DNA of 64,000 bases from assembly GCF_036320965.1 (NCBI RefSeq), contig NC_092228.1:20052503-20116502 (forward strand), given 5' to 3'. Below the pieces are notes generated by a model. The model did no database searches, was not told the DNA's origin, and worked only from the letters and a program-made list of their open reading frames with translations. Of the stretch, positions 35,764 through 47,522 are shown piece by piece. Made by a program: the position numbers and the translations under genes. The stretch is from Panulirus ornatus (lineage: Eukaryota > Arthropoda > Malacostraca > Decapoda > Palinuridae). Position 1 is the first letter of the stretch, and each line of letters starts with the position of its first letter.

Positions 35764-36990
35764 AGTTCTTGTTCGCTGATGATACGTCACTGGTGGCTGA
35801 TTCGGGTGAGAAACTGCAGAGGTTGTTGACTGAGTTTGGAAAAGTGTGTGAAAGAAGAAAGTTCAGAGTAAATGTGAATAGGAGCAAGGTAATTAGGTTC
35901 AGTAGGGTTGAGAGACAATTTAATTGGGAGGTAAGTTTGAGTGGAGAAAAATTGAAAGAAGTTAAGTGTTTTTGATATCTGGGAGTGGATTTAGCAGTGG
36001 ATGGAACCATGGAAGCGGAAGTGGATCACAGGGTGAGGGAAGGAGTGAAGGTTCTGGAAGTGTTGAAGAATGTGTGTAAGGCGAGAACTCTATCTCGGAG
36101 AGCAAAAATGGGTAAGTTTGAAGGAATAGTGGTTTCAACAATGTTATATGGGTGCAGTGCATGGGCTGTAGATAGGGTTGTGCGGAGGAGGGTGTATGTG
36201 TTGGAAATGAAATGTTTGAGGACAATATGTGGTGTGAGGTGGTTTGATTGAGTAAGTAATGAAAGGGTAAGAGATATGTGGCAATTGAAAGAGTGTGGTT
36301 TGGAGAGCAGAAGAGGGTGTGTTGAAATGGTTTGGATGCATGGAGAGGATGAGTGAGAAAAGATTGACAAAGAGGATGTATGTGTCAGAGGTGGAGGGAA
36401 GAAGGAGAAGCAAGAGACCAAATTGGAGGTGGAAGGATGGAGTGAAAAAGATTTTGAGTGATCGGGGCCTAAACACACAGGAGGATGAAAGGCGTACAAG
36501 GAATAGAGTAAATTAGAACAATGTGGTATACCGGGGTGGATGTGCTGTCAATGGATTAAACTAGGGCATGTGAAGCATATTGGGTAAACCACGAATATTT
36601 TTGTGGGGTTTGGATGTGGAAAGGGAGCTGTGGTTTCGGTGCATTATACATGACTGTTAGGGACTGAGTGTGAACAAATTTGGCCTTTTTTTTTGTCTTT
36701 CTTAGCGCTACCTTGCACGCGCGTGTGGGTGGGGTGCTATTTTATGTGTGGCAGGGTGGCGACAGGAATGTATGAAGGCAACAAGTGTGAATATGTACAT
36801 GTTTATATATGTCTATGTATGTATATGTAGATATACAGTAAAATGTGTAGGTATGTATATATGTGTGTGTATGGGCGTTTATGTATATATGTGTGTATGT
36901 GGGTGGGTTGGGACATTCTTTCATCTGTTTCCTTGAGCTACTTCATTGATGCAGGAGACAGCGAATAAGTATGATAGATAAATAGATAAA
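35764..36990 (+). mobile_element. LINE-A copy 7, diverged
   Basis: Starts abruptly at motif C (LFADDTSLVADSGEKLQ), continues RRKFRVNVNRSKVIRFSR, a stop within the RYLGVDL block (TTTTGATATCTGG near 35,970), GVDLAVDGTMEAEVDHRV and RAKMGKFEGIVVSTMLYGC, with further shifts near 36,250 and 36,295. The 3' UTR runs to about 36,985 with a decayed ACTTCATTGATGCAGGAGAC tail. No (TA)n adjoins either end. Confidence 0.82.
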
Positions 36991-37019
36991 TATATACACT
37001 ATTTTTATATTTATTTTCC

Positions 37020-39548
37020 TTTTTTGCTGTCTCCCGCGTTAGCGAGGTAGCGTAAGGAAACAGATGAAAGAATGGCCCAACCCACCCACATACACATGTA
37101 TATACATACATGTCCACACACACAAATATACATACCTGTACATCTCAACGTATACATATATATACACACAGGCATATACATCTATACACATGTACATATG
37201 AAATAACACATGAAATAACAACCCCCTCCCCCCGCATGTGCTCAAGGTAGCACTAGGAAAAGACAACAAAGACCACATTCGTCCACACTCAGTGTCTACC
37301 TGTCATGTAATAATGCACCAGAACCATAGCTCCCTTACCACATCCAGGCCCCACAGAATTTTCCATGGTTTACCTCAGATGCTTCACATGCCCTGGTTCA
37401 ATCCATTGATAGCACGTCGACCCCGGTATACCACATCGTTCCAATTCACTCTATTCCTTGCACGCCTTTCACCCTCCTGCAAGTTCAGGCCCCGATCACT
37501 CAAAATCTTTTTCACTCCATCTTTCCACCTCTAATTTGGTCTCCCACTTCTCCTCGTTCCCTCCACCTCTGACACATATATCCTCTTGGTCAATCTTTCC
37601 TCACTCATTCTTTCCATGTGACCAAACCATTTCAAAACACCCTCTTCTGCTCTCTTAACCACACTCTTTTTATTACCACACATCTCTCATACCCTATTAT
37701 TACTTACTCGATCAAACCACCTCACACCACATATTGTCCTCAGACATCTCATTTCCAGCATATCCACCCTCCTGCGCACAACTCTATCTATAGCCCAGGC
37801 CACGCAACCATATAACATTGTTGGAACCACTATTCCTTCAAACATACCCATTTTTGCTCTCTGAGATAAGGTTTTCGCCTTCCGCAGATTTTTCAACGCT
37901 CCCAGAACTTTTGCCCACTCCCCACCCTATGATTCACTTCCGCTTCCATGGTTCCATCTGCTGCCAAATCCACTCCCAGATATCTAAAACACTTCACTTC
38001 CTCCAGTATTTCTCCATTCAAACTTACCTCCCAATTTACTTGCCCCTCAACCCTACTGTACCTAATAACCTTGCTCTTATTCACATTTACTTTCAGCTTT
38101 CTTCTCTCACACACTTTACTGAACTCAGCCACCAGCTTCTGCAGTTTCTCACATGAATCAGCCACCAGCGTTGTATCATCAGCGAACAACAGGTGACTCA
38201 CTTCCCAAGCTCTCTCATCCACAACAGACTGCATACTTGCCCCTTTTTCCAAAACTCTTGCATTCTCCTCCCTAACAACCCCATCCATAAACAAATTAAA
38301 CAACCATGGAGGCATCACACACCCCTGCCGCAAAACCAGCATTCACTGAGAACCAATCACTTTCCTCTCTTCTTACACGTACACAAACTTTACATCCTCG
38401 ATAAAAACTTTTCACTGCTTCTAATAACTTGCCTCCCACACCATATATTCTTAATACCTTCCGCAGAGCATCTCTATCAACTTTTAGCATATACCTTCTC
38501 CAGATCCATAAATGCTACATACAAATCCATTGCTTTTCTAAGCATTTCTCACATTCTTCAAAGCAAACACCTGATCCAAATATCCTCTACCACTTCTGAA
38601 ACCACACTGCTCTTCCCCAATCTGATGCTCTGTTCATGCCTTCACCCTCGCAATCAATACCCTCCCATATAATTTCCCAGGAATACTTAACAAACTTATA
38701 CCTCTGTACTTTGAGCACTCACTTTTATCCCCTTTGCCCTTGTACATTGTCACTATGCAAGCATTCCTCCAATCCTCAGGCACCTCACCATGAGTCATAC
38801 ATACATTGAATAACCTTACCAACCAGTCAACAATACAGTCACTCTCTTTTTTTAATAAATTCCACTGCAATACCATCCAAACCCGCTGCCTTGCCAGCTT
38901 TCATCTTCCGCAAAGCTTTTACTACCTCTCCTCTGTTTACCAAGTCATTTTCCCTAACCCTCTCACTTTGCACACCACCTCGACCAAAACACCCTATATC
39001 TACCACTCTATCATCAAACACATTCAGCAAACCTTCAAGATACTCACTCCATCTCTTCACATCACCACTACTTGTTATCACCTCCCCATTATCCCCCTTC
39101 ACTGAAGTGCCCATTTGTTCCCTTGTCTTACGCACTTTACCTCCTTCCAAAACATCTTTTTATTCTCCCTAAAATTTAACGATACTCTCTCACCCTAACT
39201 CTCATTTGCCCTCTTTTTCACCTCTTGTACCTTTCTCTTGACCTCCTGCCTCTTTCTTTTATACATCTCCCACTCATTTGCATTATTTCCCTGCAAAAAT
39301 CAACCAACTGCCTCTCTTTCTCTTTCACTAATAATCTTGCTTCTTCATCCCACCAGTCACTACCCTTTCAAATCTGCCCAACTCCCACGCTTCTCATGCC
39401 ACAAGCATCTTTTGCACAAGCCATCACTGCTTCCCTAAATACATCCCATTCCTCCCCGACTCCCCATATGTCCTTTGTTGTCACCTTTTTCCATTCTGTA
39501 TTCAGTCCCTCCCAGTACTTCCTCACACAAGTCTCCTTCCCAAGCTCA
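37020..39548 (-). mobile_element. LINE-A copy 8, RT plus linker
   Basis: Minus strand. The 3' terminus at 37,025 (CTGTCTCCCGCGTTAGCGAG) leads into a long 3' UTR to about 37,425, then coding from 37,430 back to the linker at 39,545 (GKETCVRKYWEGL). RT blocks are readable (GLNFVVDGVV-type segments degraded; LLFADDTTLVADS intact at about 38,175). Frameshifts occur near 37,905, 38,335, 38,500, 38,560 and 39,060. At 39,546 it abuts a second minus-strand 3' UTR fragment. Confidence 0.85.
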
Positions 39549-39687
39549 CTTATTTATTATATTTTGTCGCTGTCTCCTGCGTTAGCGAAGTAGCGCAAGG
39601 AAACATGAAAGAATGGCCCAACCCACCCACATACACATGTATATACATACATGTCCACACACGCACATATACATACCTATATATCTT

Positions 39688-39690
<3 letters not shown>
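39549..39690 (-). mobile_element. LINE-A 3' UTR fragment
   Basis: Minus-strand terminus (TTTTGTCGCTGTCTCCTGCG) through CAACCCACCCACATACACAT to CATACCTATATATC, ending in (TA)n at 39,691. No coding part. Confidence 0.85.

Positions 39691-39727
<37 letters not shown>
39691..39727. repeat. (TA)n microsatellite
   Basis: TA run between a minus-strand 3' UTR fragment and the 5' end of plus-strand copy 9. Confidence 0.95.
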
Positions 39728-39729
<2 letters not shown>

Positions 39730-41008
39730 TATAAGTTTGTTGAGTATTCCTGGTAAATTATATGGGAGGGTATTGATTGAGAGGGTGAAGGCATGTACAG
39801 AGCATCAGATTGGGGAAGAGCAGTGTGGTTTCAGAAGTGGTAGAGGATGTGTGGATCAGGTGTTTGCTTTGAAGAATGTATGTGAGAAATACTTAGAAAA
39901 GCAAATGGATTTGTATGTAGCATTTATGGATCTGGAGAAGGCATATGATAGAGTTGATAGAGATGCTCTGTGGAAGGTATTAAGAATATATGGTGTGGGA
40001 GGCAAGTTGTTAGAAGCAGTGAAAAGTTTTTATCGAGGATGTAAGGCATGTGTACGTGTAGGAAGAGAGGAAAGTGATTGGTTCTCAGTGAATGTAGGTT
40101 TGCGGCAGGGGTGTGTGATGTCTCCATGGTTGTTTAATTTGTCTGTGGATGGGGTTGTTAGGAAGGTGAATGCAAGAGTTGTGGAAAGAGGGGCAAGTAT
40201 GAAGTCTGTTGTGGATGAGAGAGCTTAGGAAGTGAGTCAGTTGTTGTTCGCTGATACAACGCTGGTGGCTGATTCATGTGAGAAACTGCAGAAGCTGGTG
40301 ACTGAGTTTGGTAAAGTGTGTGAAAGAAGAAAGTTAAGAGTAAACGTGAATAAGAGCAAGGTTATTAGGTACAGTAGGGTTGCAAGTCAATTGGGAGGTA
40401 GGTTTGAATGGAGAAAAACTGGAGGAAGTAAAGTGTTTTAGATATCTGGGAGTGGATCTGGCAGCGGATGGAACCATGGAAGCGGAAGTGAATCATAGGG
40501 GGGGAGGGGGCGAAAATCCTGGGAGCCTTGAAGAATGTGTGGAAGTCGAGAACATTATCTCGGAAAGCAAAAACAGGTATGTTTGAAGGAATGGTGGTTC
40601 CAACAATGTTGTATGGTTGCGGGGCGTGGGCTATGGATAGAGTTGTGCGGAGGAGGGTGGATGTGCTGGAAATGAGATGTTTGAGGACAATGTGTGGTGT
40701 GAGGTGGTTTAATCGAGTAAGTAATGTAAGGGTAAGAGAGATGTGTAGAAATAAAGAGAGCGTGGTTGAGAGAGCAGAAGAGGGTGTTTTGAAATGGTTT
40801 GGGCACATGGAGAGAATGAGTGAGGAAAGGTTGACCAAGAGGATATATGTGTCGGAGGTGGAGGGAACGAGGAGAAGTGGGAGACCAAATTGGAGGTGGA
40901 AAGATGGAGTGAAAAAGATTTTGAGTGATTGGGGCCTGAACATGCAGGAGGGTGAAAGGCGGGCAAGGAATAGAGTGAATTGGATCGCTGTGGTATACCG
41001 GGGTTGAC
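39728..41008 (+). pseudogene. LINE-A reverse transcriptase with one motif C aspartate deleted
   Basis: Open from [20 protein letters not shown] through FMDLEKAYDRVDRD and [20 protein letters not shown] to VVDERA, then TAG at about 40,226. The next frame reads LLFADTTLVADS: one GAT codon of the FADD box is missing, a 3-base deletion that removes a catalytic aspartate. A frameshift follows near 40,380. The C-terminal 159 codons (40,528-41,007) are open and end AVVYRG. Confidence 0.88.
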
Positions 41009-41458
41009 GTGCTGTCAGTGGATTGAATCAGGGCATGTGAAGCGTCTGGGGTAAACCATGGAAAGTTGTGTGGGGCCTGGATGTGGAAAGGGAGCTGTGG
41101 TTTCGGGCATTATTGCATGACAGCTAGAGACTGAGTGTGAACGAATGGGGCCTTTGTTGTGTTTTCCTAGCGCTACCTCCCACACATGAGGGGGGAGGGG
41201 GATGGTATTCCATGTGTGGTGAGGTGGTGATGGGAATGAATAAAGGCAGACAGTGTGAATTGTGTGCATGGGTATATATGTATGTGTCTGTGTGTGTATA
41301 TATATGTGTACATTGAGATGTATAGGTATGTGTATTTGTGTGTGTGGACGTGTATGTATATACATGTGTATGGGGTGAGTTGGGCCATTTCTTTTGTCTG
41401 TTTCCTTGCGCTACCTCGCAAATGCGGGAGACAGCGACAAAGCAAAATAAATAGAATA
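39728..41458 (+). mobile_element. LINE-A copy 9, 5'-truncated
   Basis: Starts at GGTATAAGTTTGTTGAGTAT (GISLLSI) immediately after (TA)n and includes the rest of the RT and a long 3' UTR (41,009-41,455). Its tail AGCGACAAAGCAAAATAAAT is followed by a short T-rich linker and another LINE-A in the opposite orientation. Confidence 0.9.
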
Positions 41459-41474
41459 TATAATAATTTTTTTT

Positions 41475-42108
41475 ATATATTTTTATTTTGCTTTGTCGAT
41501 GTCTCCCATGTTAACGAGGTAGCGCAAGGAAACAGATGAAAGAATGGCCCAACCCACCCACATACACATGTACATACATACACGTCCACACACACAAATA
41601 TACATACCTATACATCTCAATGTATACTATATATACACACACAGACATACATATATACACATGTACATGATTCATACTGTCTGCCTTTATTTATTCCCAT
41701 TGCCACCTCGCCACACATGGAATGACAACCCCCTCCCCCCTCATGTGTGCGAGGTAGCGCTAGGAAAAGACAACAAAGGCCGCATTCGTTCACATCCAGG
41801 CCCCACACAACTTTCCATGGTTTACCCCAGACGCTTCACATGCCCTGGTTCAATCCATTGACAAAACGTCGACTCCGGTATACCACATCGTTCCAATTCA
41901 CTCTATTCCTTGCACGCCTTTCACCCTCCTGCATGTTCAGGCCCCGATCTCTGAAAATCTTTTTCACTCCATCTTTCCACCTTCAATTTGGTCTCCCACT
42001 TCTCCTCGTTCCCTCCACCTCTGACACATATATACTCTTGGTCAATCTTTCCTCACTCATTCTCTCCATGTGACCAAACCATTTCAAAAATCCCTCTTCT
42101 ACTCTCTC
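41475..42108 (-). mobile_element. LINE-A fragment, 3' UTR and C-terminus
   Basis: Minus strand. The 3' terminus (GTCGATGTCTCCCATGTTAA) and 3' UTR lead to C-terminal coding up to about 42,105 (KGFLKWFGHMERMSEERL region). At about 42,108 it meets the 3' UTR of another minus-strand copy. Confidence 0.82.
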
Positions 42109-42191
42109 ACACACAGTATGTATTCCGTCACCACCCCACCACACATGAAATGAAAACCCCCCTCCCCCCGCGTGTGTGTGAGTTGGCGCTA

Positions 42192-43025
42192 GTGTTATGA
42201 ACAATACTTATTCGGGCAAGGTCGCCAGTAACATATATATATGTTACAAATACTGTACTGATCCTTGTCTTGCAAGGACGTTAGATTTATTATGTTTTAC
42301 AACACAGGGTAACACTATCTGAAAGTTAGGGAATTAAATCAAAGACCAGTATCACAACCTCTTATAATGAAAGGAATTGAAATGTACAAAGATAAACACA
42401 CTAAAGGCACAACTCATTTACATTAACAGTGAACATGAGTTTAACATTGAACATGAGTTAACATTCCAGGTAAGATTTCAAACCAGATCTCTTTCCTTTA
42501 TGACAAATTCTACGATAACATTACACTTAGACCCTTCTATGAGAAGTTCAACTCTAATGACAGAGGCAAAACAATGTAGGGTCTGTATCGCACTGCACTC
42601 GGGTAACAGGCTCACTGGGCTAAAGAGAGTGAAATCAAATCTCAGCGGGTGTGATGGGTATATATTACAAGTAAAGACGAGCGTCCGCCCTGCTGATACA
42701 ACGCTACCCATAATTAGCTATGGGACTAAGAGCACTTTTGATTGGTTGGAGTATCCTATAGTCGGTCGCACATTGTGCGTAGTCCAACCTCCTTTGTCCT
42801 CTTGTTTACGACAGCAGCGAAGACATATCCCATAGTTGATTGACAATCTCTCGCATCTGGTAACAGTCCAGGTGCTCAAAGACAAATCGCCATCTGGCTT
42901 CAAAACAGGATTACACCACCATACACAATGACACACACACACATTAAATACACGAACATGTTGGCACACGCACACACAGGTTATATACACAAACATGTCG
43001 GCACACGCACACATGTTTGTAACAC
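42192..43025. mobile_element. Non-autonomous DNA element with TA target duplication
   Basis: An 834-base insertion in a LINE-A 3' UTR. The left end is GTGTTATGAACA and the right end, reverse-complemented, is GTGTTACAAACA, a 12-base inverted repeat with two mismatches. The flanking TA (42,190-42,191 and 43,026-43,027) is present once in uninterrupted LINE-A copies, so it is a target-site duplication (CTAG is possible if the ends are one base shorter). The interior has no transposase reading. A 37-base near-duplicate with ACACGCACACAC lies near the right end. TA duplication suggests a Tc1/mariner-like mobiliser. Confidence 0.7.
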
Positions 43026-43194
43026 TAGGGGAAGACAACAAAGGCCACATTCATTCACAATCAGTCTCTACCTGTCATGTATAATGCATTGAAACCACAG
43101 CTCCTTTTCTACGTCCAGGCCCCACAAAACTTTCCATGGTTTACCCCAGACGCTTCACATGCCCTGGTTCAATCTATTGACAGCACGTCGACCC

Positions 43195-44828
43195 CAGTAT
43201 ATCACATCATTCCAATTCACTCTATTCCTTGCACACTTTTCACTCCATCTTTCCACCTCCAATTTGGTCTCCCATTTCTCCTCATTCCCTCTACCTCTGA
43301 CACATATATCCTCTTTGTCAATCTTTCCTCACTCATTCTCTCCATGTGACCAAACCATTTCAAAACACCCTCTTCTGCTCTCTCAACCACACTATTTTTA
43401 TTACCACACATCTCTCTTACCCTATCATTACTTATTCGATCGAACCACCTCACACATATTGTCCTCAAACATCCCATTTCCAGCACATCCACCCTCCTGC
43501 GCACAACTCTATCTATAGGCCAGCCATGCCTAGCAACCATATAACATTGTTGGAACCACAATTCCTTCAGACATACCTATTTTTGCTTTCCGAGATAAGG
43601 TTCTCGCCTTCCACACATTTCTTCAGCGCTCTCAGAACTTTCGCCCCCTTCCCCACCCTATGATTAACCTCCGCTTCCATGGTTCCATCCACTGCCAAAT
43701 CCACTCCCAGATATCTAAAACACTTCACTTCCTCCAGTTTTTCTCCATTCAAACTTACCTCCCAGGTGACTTGTCCCTCAACCCTACTGTACCTAATAAC
43801 CTTGCTCTTATTAACATTTACTCTCAGCTTTCTTCTTTCACACACTTTACCAAACTCGGTCACCAGCTTCTGCAGTTTCTCACCTGAATCAGCCACCAGT
43901 ACTGTATCATTAGTGAACAACAAGTGACTTGCTTCCCAAGCTCTCTCATCCACCACAGACTGCACACTTGCCCCTCTTTCCAATACTCTTGCATTCACCT
44001 CCCTAACAACCCCATCCATAAACAAATTAAACAACCATGGAGACATCACACACCCCTGCCGCAAAGCTAAATTCACTGAGAATCAATCACTTTCCTCTCT
44101 TCCAACTCGTACACATGCCTTACATCCTCGATAAAAGCTTTTCACTGCTTCTAACAACTTGCCTTCCACACCATATATTCTTTATACCTTCCACAGAGCA
44201 TCTCTATCAACTTTTATCATATGCCTTCTCCAGTGCCATAAATGCTACATACAAATCCATTTGCTTTTTTAAGTATTTCTCACATACATTCTTCAAAGCA
44301 AACACCTGATTCACACATCCTCCACCACTTCTGAAACCACACTGCTCTTCCCCAATCTGATGCTCTGTACATGCCTTCACCCTCTCAATCAATACCCTCT
44401 CATATAATTTACCAGGAATACTCAACAAACTTATACCTCTGTAATTTGAGCACTCACTTTTATCTGCTTTGCCTTTGTACAATGGCACTATGCAAGCATT
44501 CCGCCAATCCTCAGGCACCTCACCATGAGTCATACATACATTAAATAACCTTACCAACCAGTCAACAATACAGTCACCCTCATTTTTAATAAATTCCACT
44601 GCATTACTATCCAAACCCGCTGCCTTGCCAGCTTTTATCTTCCGCAAAGCTTTTACTACCTCTTCTTCGTTTACCAAATCATTTTCCCTAACCCTCTCAC
44701 TTTGCACACCACCTCGACCAAAACACCCTATATCTGCCGCTCTATCATCAAACACATTCAACAAACCTTCAAAATACTCACTCCATCTCCTTCTCACATC
44801 ACCACAACTTGTTATCACCTCCCCATTG
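43195..44828 (-). pseudogene. LINE-A reverse transcriptase, copy 10
   Basis: Upstream part open for 203 codons (44,818-44,207): [59 protein letters not shown] and ending FMALEKAYDKS, so motif A has FMA for FMD and loses its catalytic aspartate. A frameshift follows. The next frame (44,076-43,567) has [20 protein letters not shown] and LLFTNDTVLVADS, where FADD has become FTND. Both changes show loss of function. Confidence 0.87.
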
Positions 44829-44991
44829 GGAAAGGATCACAATTTTGCGCGTGATCAAGATATTTCTATGAGTCCACGGGGAAAATGAAACACGTAAAGT
44901 TCCCAAGTGCACTTTCGTGTAATAATCACTTCATCAGGGAGACACAAGAGAGAAATATAACAGTCAGTTGATATACATCAAAGAGATGAAG
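44829..44991 (-). mobile_element. Penelope-like terminus, left arm
   Basis: Minus-strand copy running from GGAAAGGATCACAATTTTGC (outer end) through GAGTCCACGGGGAAAATGAA and the ribozyme zone to GAAGCTAGG. It lies next to a reversed copy, so 44,859-44,991 and 45,001-45,133 form an imperfect inverted repeat. Confidence 0.65.
44901..44942 (-). ncRNA. Hammerhead-ribozyme-like core
   Basis: Read on the minus strand: CTGATGA (44,931-44,937) is intact, stem II is GTG/CAC, GAAA (44,913-44,916) is intact, the palindromic AGTGCACT (44,906-44,913) is intact, and GGGA (44,901-44,904) provides the 3' strand of stem I. Stem I is one pair shorter than at 7,052. Confidence 0.55.
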
Positions 44992-45000
44992 CTAGGACGC

Positions 45001-45133
45001 CTTCGTCTCCTCGATGTATATCAACTGACTGTTATATTTCTCACTTGTGTCTCCCCTGATGGTGTGGTTATTACACGAAAGTGCACTTGGGCTTTTTTAG
45101 TGTTTCATTTTCCCTGTGGACTCATAGGAATAT
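45001..45133 (+). mobile_element. Penelope-like terminus, right arm
   Basis: Plus-strand copy from CTTCGTCTCCTCGATGTATA to GTGGACTCATAGGAATAT. Only nine bases (CTAGGACGC) separate it from the left arm. It carries a 6-8 base loss after GCACTTGGG relative to the left arm. Its hammerhead zone (45,052-45,092) reads CTGATGG for CTGATGA, so the core is mutated. Confidence 0.65.
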
Positions 45134-45149
45134 ATATTTATATATATAT

Positions 45150-47522
45150 TTCTTTCTTTTTTGCTTTGTCGCTGTCTCCAGCGTTTGCGAGGTAGCGCAA
45201 GGAAACAGACGAAAGAAATGGCCCAACCCACCCCCATACACATGTATATACATACGTCCACACACGCAAATATACATACCTACACAGCTTTCCATGGTTC
45301 ACCCCAGACGCTTCACATGCCCTGATTCAATCCACTGACAGCACGTCAACCCCGGTATACCACATCGATCCAATTCACACTATTCCTTGCCCTCCTTTCA
45401 CCCTCCTGCATGTTCAGGCTCCGATCACACAAAATCTTTTTTACTCCATCTTTCCACCTCCAATTTGGTCTCCCACTTCTCCTCGTTCCCTCCACCTCCG
45501 ACACATATATCCTCTTGGTCAATCTTTCCTTACTCATTCTCTCCATGTGCCCAAACCATTTCAAAACACCCTCTTCTGCTCTCTCAACCACGCTCTTTTT
45601 ATTTCCACACATCTCTCTTACCCTTACATTACTAACTCGATCAAACCACCTCACACCACACATTGTCCTCAAACATCTCATTTCCAGCACATCCATCCTC
45701 CTGCGCACAACTCTATCCATAGCCCACGCCTCGCAACCATACAACATTGTTGGAACCACTATTCCTTCACACATACCCATTTTTGCTTTCCGAGATAATG
45801 TTCTCGACTTCCACACATTCTTCAAGGCTCCCAGGATTTTCGCCCCCTCCCCCACCCCATGATCCACTTCCACTTCCATAGTTCCATCCGCTGCCAGATC
45901 CACTCCCAGATATCTAAAACACTTTACTTCCTCCATTTTTTCTCCATTCACACTTACCTCCCAATTCACTTGACGCTCAACCCTTCTGTACCTAATAACC
46001 TTGCTCTTATTCACATTTACTCTTAACTTTCTTCTTTCACACACTTTACTAAACTCAGTCACCAGCTCCTGCAGTTTTTCACATGAATCAGCCACCAGCG
46101 CTGTATCATCAGCGAACAACAACTGACTCACTTCCCAAGCTCTCTCATCCCCAACAAACTTCATACTTGCCCCTCTTTCCAAAACTTGCATTCACCTCCC
46201 AACAACCCCATCCATAAACAAATTAAACAACCATGGAGACATCACACACCCCTGCCGCAAACCTACATTCACTGAGAACCAATCACTTTCCTCTCTTCCT
46301 GCACGTACACATGCCTTATATCCTCGATAAAAACTTTTCACTGCTTCTAACAACTTGCCTCCCACACCATATATTCTTAATACCTTCCACAGAGCATCTC
46401 TATCAACTCTTATCATATGCCTTCTCCAGATCCGTAAATGCTACGTACAAATCCATTTGCTTTTCTAAGTATTTCTCACATACATTCTTCAAAGCAAACA
46501 CCTGATCCACACATCCACTACCACTTTTGAAACCACACTGCTCTTCCCCAATCTGATGCTCTGTACATGCCTTCACCCTCTCAATCAATACCCTCCCATA
46601 TAAGTTACCAGGAATACTCAACAAACTTATACCTCTGTAATTTGAGCACTCACTCTTATCCCCTTTGCCTTTGTACAATGGCACTGTGCACGCATTCCGC
46701 CAATCCTCAGGCACCTCACCATGAGTCATACATACATTAAATAACCTTACCAACCAGTCAATAATACAGTCACCCCCTTTTTCAATAAATTCCACTGCAA
46801 TACCATCCAAAACTGCTGCCTTGCCGGCTTTCATCTTCCGCATTTTCCCTAACCCTCTCACTTTGCACACCACCTCGACCAAAACACCATATATCTGCCA
46901 CTCTATCATCAAACACATTCAACAAACCTTCAAAATACTCACTCCATCTCCTTCTCACATCACCACTACTTGTTATCACCTCCCCATTTGTGCCCTTCAC
47001 TGAAGTTCCCATTTGCTCCCTTGTCTTACACACTTTATTTACCTCCTTCCAGAACATCTTTTTATTTTCCCTAAAATTTAATGATACTCTCTCACCCCAA
47101 ATCTCATTTGCCCTCTTTTTCACCTCTTGCACCTTTCTCTTGACCTCCTGTCTCTTTCTTTTATACATCTCCCACTCAATTGCATTTTTTCCCTGCAAAA
47201 ATCGTCCAAATGCCTCTCTCTTCTCTTTCACTAATAATCTTACTTCTTCATCCCACCACTCACTACCCTTTCTAACCAACCCACCTCCCACTCTTCTCAT
47301 GCCACAAGCATCTTTTGCGCAATCCATCACTGATTCCCTAAATACATCCCATTCCTCCCCCACTCCCCTTACTTCCATTGTTCTCACCTTTTTCCATTCT
47401 ATACTCAGTCTCTCCTGGTACTTCCTCACACAAGTCTCCTTCCCAAGCTCACTTACTCTCACCACCCTCTTCACCCCAACATTCACTCTTCTTTTCTGAA
47501 AACCCATACAAATCTTCACCTG
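45150..47522 (-). mobile_element. LINE-A copy 11, medium 3' UTR
   Basis: Minus strand. The 3' terminus at 45,158 (TTTGCTTTGTCGCTGTCTCC) is followed by a 3' UTR of about 190 bases with the same roughly 300-base deletion (CATACCTACACAGCTTTCCA) as copy 2. Coding extends from 45,346 back to the end of the endonuclease-linker border (VKICMGFQKRRVNVGVK) at 47,522, where it meets plus-strand copy 12 head to head without (TA)n. Confidence 0.9.
45346..47522 (-). pseudogene. LINE-A linker and reverse transcriptase, copy 11
   Basis: Three long readings. Linker, 260 codons (47,564-46,782): RRVNVGVKRVVRVSELGKET, EEWDVFRESVMDCAKDACG and GLLNVFDDRVADIWCFGRGG, in which about 90 bases (the NDLVNREEVVKAL zone) are deleted near 46,843. 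RT N-part to 46,403: SNYRGISLLSIPGNLYGRV and FTDLEKAYDKS. C-part, 281 codons (46,191-45,346): LLFADDTALVADS, intact, ending IDVVYRG. Two frameshifts (46,190 and 46,410) separate them. It is one of the best-preserved copies. Confidence 0.9.

Larger units (their letters stand above)
42109..44828 (-). mobile_element. LINE-A copy 10, split by a DNA element
   Basis: Minus-strand copy whose 3' UTR (42,109-42,190 and 43,028-43,190) is interrupted by the insertion at 42,192-43,025. Joining the flanks restores the family sequence GCGCTAGGGGAAGACAACAA. Coding runs from 43,195 to 44,828 (linker EYFEGLLNVFDDRAADIG at the upstream end), with an internal deletion near 43,231 between CTTTT and CACTCC. Confidence 0.88.

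Noticed and set aside
41840..41875. tRNA B-box-like GGTTCAATCC in the LINE-A 3' UTR
   Set aside because: Shifted by one base against the GGTTCRANNCC consensus, with no A box at the right distance and no tRNA cloverleaf.
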